Positions 54,258-64,000 of a DNA stretch of 64,000 nucleotides are shown here, piece after piece. The stretch covers positions 62,001 through 126,000 of the forward strand of contig PPXM03000001.1 of the NCBI GenBank assembly GCA_003707065.3, given 5' to 3'. Position 1 is the first letter of the stretch. Every line of letters begins with the position of its first letter. The position numbers and the translations under genes were made by a program. Under the pieces are notes generated by a model, which searched no databases, was not told the origin of the DNA, and was given only the letters and a program-made list of their open reading frames with translations. The stretch is from Trigonopsis variabilis (lineage: Eukaryota; Ascomycota; Trigonopsidomycetes; Trigonopsidales; Trigonopsidaceae).

Positions 54258-56019
54258 AGGGCTTAAGAGAGAGTCGAGAGTTGAGTAGTCAAAGATAAGA
54301 AGACTTTAAGAACGTGAGGGAAAAAGACTAAAATATGACACAAAGGTATGTAAGTTGGCCTTTTAAGTAAAGTGCTAGGGAAGAAAGTGGACATGATACC
54401 CTTGATTTCGCCAGTGGCTAAACGAGCTTCGCTCGAGAGATCTAAGCCTCTTTCGGCTAGTCGTCACAAAAGTCTATGACGACATGCGGCGCTGGAACCT
54501 GATTTCATTCTACTATTGGTCAATCATCCTTTCCGCCGATTCTTTGAGGAGCTTGAAGCTAAAGAAAGAAGAGAGAGGGATATGGCGGTGTCATTCCGGG
54601 AGTACTGATCCCGCTCTTTCTCATGGCATTATGATATCTCTTGTATGAGAATGAAAGGGATCAAAGATCATTTTAATTTCATTTTTTTATACTGTAAACT
54701 AACTAAAAGAAGTATGAAATGCTCTTTTCAAGGGCTGATGTTCCTCTTTCTCTTAGCTTTTCCCCATGCATCACTTGATTTCCATATTGTTTCCTTATAT
54801 GGCATCTCCGATTTGGGACACCATAATTGATCGCCATCATATTCTAACGTGATCTCGAATCCCACCGACGAAGTTCAACTATTTTGCTGGGGTTAACCTA
54901 ACAGAAAAGAAGAAGAGACTTATCCCTCGTATACATTCCACGAAAACTGGAGAAAAATCTCCCACCTTCCCTTGCACAACTCACGTTGTGCTCTTTTAAT
55001 ATCGTACGAGATTTGATGCTGAGCCGCATTCATGGCACCTCACGACTGGGTTCCCCCCGATTTTTACCGTAACGATGTTTTGTCGGATCCTGCCGAATTT
55101 TGGACATATCTTTCATGCATGACACGCGGGGCTTATATCGGGCGCTGATGTTCTGGAGATATCAGCCAACGTATGGGCAAAATAGAAGTGTTTGATATAG
55201 AATATCTATCGGCGCCTGTGAATAACATAATGAATGTGCTTGACAAGACACGCTCTTCAAAGTAGCTACTTTGAATTCGCATGTTCTTCGGGCCTAATAG
55301 CACCCAAGGCACTAGCCACCACACCAATCAAGATTGATTTTCAGCACAGCACACTTTCTGACATCGAGGTACCAATACGAAAAGACGCTGATTCTCAGAT
55401 CTCTCCCTCACTATGCATAAAGTTAAACGAAATAGTTTCAACTCCTGTAACTGTGATTCAGACACAAGCTGAGCAATCAAAGATTGGCAAAGTTGTCCGA
55501 TGAGCTATGCTGCTTAAGTATGTATATATTCAGAGACCAAATATGTCACAAGATACGTGGTGACCTATGATTTACATTTGTTCTTCCGTCCGAATATGTA
55601 AGATGGATATCACGTGAGAAATTTCGGACTAAACCGTATTGATAGTGAATTATCATTGTCTAAAAGACAATCAGTCGAGAATGGCCCTAGAAAACGGGCG
55701 TCTTATTTTAAACCTTTTTTTTGTTTTTAAGCTCTTAGCTACACAGCGTTGTTCTTCTAGACCTAACTTAAGATACTCTTTAAGTTCTTGCAATAAACAT
55801 GCTCCCGCGTCAAATCTATCCAAATCCAGTATGGATTATCAATGATGCCATAGAATGTGGCAGCAATATCCAGTGAAGACAAAATATAAATATAGGAAAA
55901 GTAGGTTTCATATCGTAAGCGATGAATACCCAACTTACCCTGCCGTTACGAGCTATTTCCAATACACCTTGTAACAACTAAGCTACTCCCAGTCCAAAAA
56001 TTTTCTGTCTTGACTAACG
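54258..56019. other. Large divergent intergenic region, kinase and NOP58
   Basis: About 1.8 kb. It contains short coding-like frames between 55032 and 55503 that I could not join into a credible gene, and a block aaaaattttc (55996-56005) just upstream of NOP58. No tRNA, snoRNA or repeat was recognised, although box C/D snoRNAs are hard to exclude by eye. Confidence 0.3.
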
Positions 56020-57670
<1,651 letters not shown>

Positions 57671-57835
57671 AAGGGACTATACGGCTGCATGTGTATTCTA
57701 GGAAGTGTAGACATTGAATGTTCTATTTTTTTGATGTTTCACAGCAGAATAAGTAAACAATTATCTTTACACTGCGGGCAAGTCGCTGCTGCTTCTGAAA
57801 TATTTCGGAAAAAACCGAGAAGAACCTGTTGTTGC

Positions 57836-59115
57836 CTATGTTCCCAAATCAAAGAGCATCGATACAGATTCGCCATTGTGGATGCGTCGGAGAGCTTCCC
57901 CAAATATGATACCGACATCTAGAACTTCGATTTTTGAACCTAATGCAGCCTTGACATTATCTTGAGGGACAGAATTCGTAGTGATGACCTTGTCTATATC
58001 GGAGTTCAGAATTCGGCGGACTGCATCTCCAGAGAAAATACCATGCGTGACCAACGCGTAAACTTTGACCGCACCCCTATCCTTGAGAAGTTTTGCTGCA
58101 CGAGTAATAGTATTTGAAGTATCACAGAGATCGTCCACCAAAAGAGCAACTCTTCCGGAAACGTCACCTACTAACATCATGGGAGCAATCATATGATCAA
58201 CTTTTTTGAGGGGACGACGCTCTTTATGAATCAAAGCGAAAGACATCCCTAAGGCGTCTGCAATAGCAGTCGCACGCTTGGCACCACCGGCATCAGGCGA
58301 GACAACAATGGCATTCTGATATTCTGGAATTGATGTGACAATGTATCTTTGAAGAAGAGGTTTGCTGTATAGGTTATCGACCGGAACATCGAAAAACCCT
58401 TGAAATTGTGGATCGTGTAGGTCCATTGTAATGATGTGATCGGCTCCAGCGCAGGTTAATAAGTTAGCAATTAAAGTTCCGCTTTGAGCTATCCACTCTT
58501 TATAGCCAGAATTTGTTACCAGATCCCGATTCCAGATACTAAGCGTCTCATTGCTGACACCGTCAAACACACTGTCTTCTGACGGAGTTTTATCAAACAA
58601 TTTTTGAGACAAGTGACGGTCAAGACTAGTAAGACTGAACCCAGCATTCTCACGTTTCGGAGTGCCCGGGACACTTTCGAATGTGTAGTTAGACCGAGGA
58701 CCAGATTTTGGCAGAGGTGCTCCTTTCCGGTTATATGGAAAGTCTGGCTGTCTCGAATAGGGAAACAAGGGCAGGACCGCTGTAACCTTGGCTGCACTAG
58801 CCATTTTACAAGCGGAAATGGTGATTAGAAGCTCCACCAAAGTATCATTGACATGTCCGCAACCTGAAGTCAGAACACCGCAGCCAGTTAATAGGCCTGC
58901 CTGATTGAATAATATATACATCTTTGTCTCGGACGGAATCTTTAATCGTCACTGATGTTTCTCCGTTACTATAGCCGGTCAGTCTAGTGTTTTTTAAGAT
59001 AAACACACCTGAATTTTGAGATTTCGATATTGGCCTGATTTATACCAAGAAAACGGCAGATCTCATCTGTTAACGCAGGATTGGAAGATCCGCCGAGAAC
59101 GATGAGATTCTTCAT
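57836..59115 (-). CDS. PRS5: Ribose-phosphate pyrophosphokinase, Prs5 class
   Basis: PRPP synthetase subunit making phosphoribosyl pyrophosphate from ribose-5-phosphate and ATP. Exons in coding order: 59009-59115, 58901-58968 and 57836-58863; 400 residues. Intron 1 is 40 nt GT-AG. Intron 2 (58864-58900, 37 nt) is GC-AG, and only this join gives [14 protein letters not shown], the family's conserved segment. An insertion of about 65 residues after [18 protein letters not shown] contains [11 protein letters not shown], also found in yeast Prs5, which sets the class. The PRPP-binding motif is [15 protein letters not shown], and the end is [13 protein letters not shown]. It converges with NOP58 (165 nt). 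Confidence 0.92.
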
Positions 59116-59682
59116 ACCACGTGGAGAGAACTCTTAAAAAAATCTGTCTTGGGAGTTCGAGTCACTAATTTTCCCCAGATGTAACGAGTGAAAAGTTACG
59201 ACCTCCATTCACGACAGGAGCAAAGAGACAATATAAAGTGAAACGCCTATATATAATGTTGAACTCACAATCATGCGATCCATTTCTTCAGGTTGTGAAG
59301 AGAACGTTGCACTGAGAGTTCGGTCACGCGTTCTTCAACAGGATGCCTTTCCGAACAGTTGCAAACCACAAGCAGAATTACTGACATCTGTTACTTATTT
59401 TATTTGTCTTACGAGCGTTGGATTTGGAGTAGCCATCATTACTCGATACAGAATTGGCTATAAGATGCCCAGATGCAACTTGTTGTAGAAATGACTTTGT
59501 CGCTCTCATCGACACAATAAAGCATAGCATGTGACAAAGGGTATGCGCATACATGTATTCCAAAATAAAACGCTCCGCGACTCCGGAAGACTCATCACTT
59601 TCGTAACAGATATTGCCGAAGAACGGCTATCTGCCTTGGCGAAAGTATTTTGGATTGCTCAACCTAGTCTTTGCCTCACCTT
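59116..59682. other. Divergent intergenic region, PRS5 and ENG2
   Basis: 567 nt with both promoters. A plus-strand open frame with ATG (59273-59488, 71 codons) has no known domain and is probably chance. Nothing else is seen. Confidence 0.35.
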
Positions 59683-61933
59683 ATGTCTTCAGCTCAAACT
59701 TTCTTTTCTAAAGAATCCCCCAAGGCTATCGATGATAATGAAAGAAGAAGCGAGAAAGGAACAAAGATCGCTTTGTTCCCTAAGAGAGCTGATTTGCTTG
59801 ATTCAGAAGGAGCTTCATTGACCAAGCTCGGACTAGTGACGCACCCCCTAGCGCCTTTGTCGCTGACTAGCGGTTCTCCCATTCAGACTAACAAGTTCTA
59901 CGGAAATATTTTTCTGGGTACTCAAGAACAGCCTCTCTTTCCTTTGCCATACACATTATGGTGGGATTCATCGTCCAAGACTTTCGGAATTAGTCACACG
60001 ACTGAAAACCAGATAGTGAGCCTTTATGGAAAATATTATACTGACTTCATAGGTCTTGGGGCCAAATAATTCATACGGCTATGCAAGCTATTATCTCAAC
60101 CCTGTCAAAATCAACTCACTAGCGTTCGGTGCTGCGGAATTTTCGGCTTCGAGCGTCCTAAGTATTTCTGACGCTTTGCATTTTTCTGTTAATGTATCTG
60201 TACTAGAGAGCCAAGGCTCTGATAATAAAATGGTGATCCCAATGTGTCTAGGAATGGGTTTTATTACGGCTGTTTATAACAATCTAACTCCAACTATCCA
60301 CTCAAGTGTTGGAATCTCTTCTATGGCTAATTCCGGGCTGGTTAAGGCGGGTATTAATAAATACACTGCGAACTTATTTGACGGCACTGTCTGGGTGATT
60401 TATATAATTGATCCTAATGGGTCGACTGTATCTGCCGCATTGTCTTCGACGTCCAAAATAACAGTCAATTCTTCAATATCTGAACTTTTCATTCAAATAG
60501 CTAAAAATCCTAATGGTAACGACAGCGTCTATGATAAGACATGTGGACTTTATTTAACAGGTGCCAGTGTGGCAGGGAATCAGACATCTAGTTCCTACCA
60601 ATATAGCATCAACTACACCACGAATTCTAATACTAGTTCCACATCTGGTTCGCCTTTGATATTTGCCCTTCCTCACCATGTAAATTCCTTTACTTCGTCG
60701 ATGGCTTCGGCGGCCACTTCGCTACAACTTAAAAGTCCTGCTAGAGGCAACATGGTTGGTTATGTCTCTTCTAAGCTTTTGATGTCTGAGCCCCTCCTAC
60801 CTAGCTTCGATTTTCTGCCTTGGAAAATGTCAGGGGCAAGCGTCACATATAGTTCCACTACTCTGGAAGTCATAAAGAAAGCGGCCGCCGTTGAAGCTGC
60901 CGGTGATGTAATCACTCAGACTAATCTGAATTCGGCTTACAGTGCTGGAAAAGTGTTTGGAAAATATGCGGAGATTTTGTTGGCTGTAAAGTTTGTATTG
61001 CAGGATGATAGCTTGACAAAGACATTATTGGCTAATCTGAAGAGTGCATATTCTAGATGGGTTAATAATACACAAACTTTCCCGTTTAGATATGACCAGA
61101 CTTATGGTGGGATTGTTTCATCGGCTGGCCTTGGAGGAGACAGCGGGGCCGATTACGGTAATTCATATTATAACGATCACCATTTTCATTATGGATACTT
61201 TATATACACTGCTGCAGTGATTGGATATGTGGATGCCTTATACGGAGGCACCTGGAGATTAGACAACTCTTGGTGGGTGGATTTACTGGTGAGCGACGTT
61301 GCGAATGCTGACGCTTCGAGCAACTATTTCCCTGTTTTCCGTTCATTCAGCTGGTTTCATGGGCACTCATTTGCAAAAGGGTTGTTCGAATCGGGAGATG
61401 GAAAAGATCAAGAGTCATCGTCGGAGGACGTTCATCACGCATATGGATTAATGCTATGGGGCAAGGTATCAGCTGACGCCTCACTTGAAGGCCGTGGAGC
61501 GTTGATGCTAGCTGTCATGAAGCGTACCTTAAACCTATACTTTCTCATGTCCTCTGATAACAGAGTTCATCCTTCGGCATTTCTCGGCAATATGGTGACT
61601 GGTATCTTATTTGAAAATAAAGCAGATCACAGTACTTACTTTGGAACTGAAATACAATATATCCAAGGTATTCATATGATTCCATTGACGCCAGCGTCAA
61701 TCCTGATTCGCCAGGCTTCCTTCGTGTCTCAGGAGTGGAACAAGTTCTTTAGCGACTTGTCTAACGAGTCTGATGGATGGCTGAGCATTCTATACCAGAA
61801 CATTGCACTGGCAGATGCACAGAAGGGATACGACTTTTTTTCGTCATCTTCTTTTCTACCAGCATATCTCGATGATGGGACCAGTCTTACTTGGAGTTTA
61901 GTTTTCTCGGCTGGGCTAGGTGGTTCATCTTAA
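59683..61933 (+). CDS. eng2: Endo-1,3-beta-glucanase, GH81 (Eng2/Acf2 type)
   Basis: Hydrolyses 1,3-beta-glucan. Exons 59683-60015 and 60053-61933 with a 37-nt intron; 737 residues. The join gives ENQIVLGPNNSYGYASYYLNP. GH81 features: TNKFYGNIFLG at the N-domain, DYGNSYYNDHHFHYGYFIYTAA, and the catalytic-Glu block FESGDGKDQESSSEDVHHAYGL. No signal peptide follows the chosen ATG (MSSAQTFFSKES), which matches the intracellular Eng2/Acf2 branch of S. pombe and budding yeast, not secreted Eng1. Eng2 acts on ascus or endocytic-site glucan. The final segment is Ser/Gly-rich. The frame is open further upstream but without an ATG. Confidence 0.92.
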
Positions 61934-62279
61934 AATTAATGAATAAACTTGGAAAAGAGACTGTGCATGTAGAAAAAAAGATCTATGAATGAGTTATCAC
62001 ATGAAATAATTCAGGAATTCAGTAGCAAGAAGAAAAATACTTAACAAAAAAATGATATGAAAACGAAAAGAAAATGTAAGAGTATTCCTGTTACTCATGA
62101 CTGTATAACAGGTAAAGTGTCTGTGTCTGTGTGAATATCCTGTCGGATTACTCTAAGTCAGTCATTGGTAGACAAACAGAACGGTGGTTTTGTAAGCACG
62201 TTGGGTGTGTAAAATGGGTAGCGAATTTGCCTACGGTTGGGAGGAAACGCAGGAAATTTTTTGAACGATTACAGACACA
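61934..62279. other. Intergenic region between ENG2 and SPB4
   Basis: 346 nt containing the ENG2 3' end (A-rich) and the SPB4 promoter. A block ggaaattttttg occurs at 62252-62263, 16 nt before the helicase ATG. Confidence 0.4.
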
Positions 62280-64000
62280 ATGACCTCAACACAGTGGAGC
62301 AGTCTCGGTATTCGGGATTGGCTGTAAGTTAACTTATGATGAGAAGTTCGAGAAGACTCACGATAGTTTTGAAGCTCTTGAGTCGTTAGGATACCCTCAA
62401 ATGACGCCTGTGCAAGCGGCCAGTATTCCGTTACTCTGTGGAAATAAGGACATAGCAGTCGAGGTAAAAATGGAAAAGAAGAAGAAAGCTTATTCGCAGG
62501 CAGTGACAGGATCTGGAAAGACTTTGGCTTTCATAATTCCTGTGTTGGAGAAAATCATGGCCTATGGTCCCTGGAAGCGGGGATCGATTGGAGGAGTTAT
62601 TTTAAGTCCTACTAGAGAATTAGCTCAACAAACTTTTCATGTAATGGAACAGATTCTGGAGTTTCAACCGGAAGGAAGTCAGATGAATGCTCATTTATTG
62701 ATTGGAGGAACAATTACGGCTATGGAAGATGTGCGCGAGATTCTCAAGAATGGGTCACAGATTATAATAGGGACCCCTGGACGGACATTTGAAGTTTTGA
62801 GTTCGGATAATATCACTACTTCGAGAGTTGAAATTCTGATCCTCGATGAAGGTGATAAATTGCTCGATGTTGGGTTTGATAAGACGGTGGACGGCATAAT
62901 ATCAATGTTACCAGCCCAGCGGAGAACAGGATTATTTTCTGCAACAATGGGAGATGCCATTTCAGATCTAGTCCGCGTGAAGATGAGAAACCCTGTCAAG
63001 GTCACCGTCAGGGTTTCGAATGATCAAAAAGTCCCTTTAACTCTTACCAATAAATATGCTATTGTGACACCTAGTCAAAAGCTAGCACTTCTACTATCCT
63101 TGATCAATTCGAAACAATACAGAAAGTTAATTGTGTATCTTTCTACTTGTGCAAGCGTGAGACATTACTACTCGCTATTGAAACATTTGCTTTCCTGTTC
63201 TGTTCCCAGACCAACAAACTTAGTATCTATACATGGAAATCTACCTGAAAAGGCTCGAATCAAGGCACTCGAGCAGTTTTCAAGATCTTTGGATAGATCT
63301 GTCCTTCTTGCGACTGACGTTGCTGCAAGAGGGCTGGATATTCCCGATCTTGATCTTGTAATTCAATTAGACCCTCCTCAAGATACGAAAGTCTTTCTTC
63401 ATAGAGCTGGTCGCGCCGGTCGTGCAGGCAAGAAGGGCGAAGCTATTGTGATGATTACTCCAAATAAAGAGCTTTCATATATCGACATAATGAAAGTAAG
63501 AAGGGTGAATATCGAAGCGATGATTCCAGGTCAAGAAAATTGGAATATTATTGCTCCAGAAGGCCAGGAATATGCTAAGGGACTTCGTGAACTGACGGAA
63601 ATGGCTGAAGCGTTCATAAAAGGCCATGGAACGCCTACAAAAGAGGTTATATTGGAACTTCGAAAATGGATTAAGCAAGATCGGGCTAGGCATGATTGTG
63701 CGGTCCAATCATATGTTTCGTTTGTCCGTTCTTATTCCAAGCATCCCGAAAAGTCAATTTTCAAGGTCCAAAATCTTGACTTTGTCAATCTAGGGTTTGC
63801 TCTAGGACTTTTAAGGCTTCCACGTATGCCAGAGATCAAGAGCAACAACAAAGATGGTATTTTAGAATGGGACGACCAAAACAGTGTTGATCTTCCTGTT
63901 GTCGAAAGAATCTCCTGGGAGGAGTACGGGTACAAAGATCCCGAGAAAGGAAAGTTGGCTAAAGAAGGACGCATATTGCTAGAACAGAATAGTAGGAATC
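62280..64000 (+). CDS. SPB4: DEAD-box RNA helicase, Spb4/DDX55 type (3' end beyond window)
   Basis: Helicase of 60S ribosome assembly. Exons 62280-62323, 62367-62463 and 62500 onward; introns 43 and 36 nt; 547 codons are in the window with no stop. It begins MTSTQWSSLGI, then LESLGYPQMTPVQAASIP (Q motif), VTGSGKT (motif I), SPTRELAQQ (Ia), GTPGRTFEVL (Ib), LILDEGDKLLD (II), FSATM (III), DVAARGLDIP (V) and HRAGRAGRAGK (VI). Motif II reads DEGD where the family has DEAD. After the helicase core, FVRSYSKHPEKSIF belongs to the Spb4-type C-terminal extension (DUF4217), which separates it from other DEAD-box clades. Perhaps 60-90 residues are missing at the edge. Confidence 0.92.

Noticed and set aside
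57836-58921. PRS5 read as one frame starting MYILFNQAG
   Set aside because: It lacks the conserved N-terminus and inserts residues foreign to the family. Splicing of a GC-AG intron and an upstream exon gives the complete protein.

Overview
This window is a gene-dense stretch of nuclear DNA from a fungus, almost certainly an ascomycete. It has a fungal elongation factor 3, an AspB/Cdc3-type septin, a Lys5-type phosphopantetheinyl transferase, a GH81 glucanase and a Pex13. Compact intergenic spaces and very short introns (mostly 31-47 nt), clustered at the 5' ends of genes, suggest Taphrinomycotina or another early-branching ascomycete. The species is an inference and not something I can read directly. 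I see no transposon, virus-like element, rRNA, convincing tRNA or CRISPR array.

Layout from left to right. 1-7 kb: septin (+), phosphopantetheinyl transferase (-), a Tts1/TMEM33-family membrane protein (+, with a 16-nt exon) and Emw1/TTC27 (-). 7.8-18 kb: pyruvate dehydrogenase E2 (+), EF3 (+), the Pin1/Ess1 prolyl isomerase (-), a SulP anion transporter (+) and an Xaa-Pro aminopeptidase (-). 18-30 kb, all minus strand: the Hsp110 Sse1, a GIGYF/Smy2-like GYF protein, and two related MFS permeases flanking a small two-exon gene. 31-45 kb: the APC/C subunit Cdc26/Hcn1 (+), then five minus-strand genes (TAF2, a Sas4-like protein, Utp22, Ssb-type Hsp70, and fumarate reductase fused to cytochrome b5). 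46-64 kb: a DsbA-like protein (+), Pex13 (-), DNA topoisomerase III (+), an FMN reductase (-), Dph5 (+), a ketohexokinase-like kinase (-), Nop58 (+), a Prs5-type PRPP synthetase (-), a GH81 beta-glucanase (+), and the start of an Spb4-like DEAD-box helicase that runs off the window (+).

The genes are ordinary housekeeping genes and do not form one pathway. A theme of translation and ribosome biogenesis recurs: EF3, Ssb, Sse1, Utp22, Nop58, Spb4, Dph5 and a probable translational-repressor GYF protein. Most neighbours are convergent with short 3' gaps (37-200 nt) or divergent with 0.3-1.8 kb between starts.

The most informative part is splicing. I rebuilt about 33 introns by eye from conserved protein context. 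They include microexons of 16 and 20 nt, a first exon that is only the ATG, introns down to 31 nt, one probable GC-AG intron, and a cluster of three in-frame donor sites in TOP3. All exon joins are inferred from sequence and family knowledge and have not been tested by transcripts. I found no obviously new multi-gene system.
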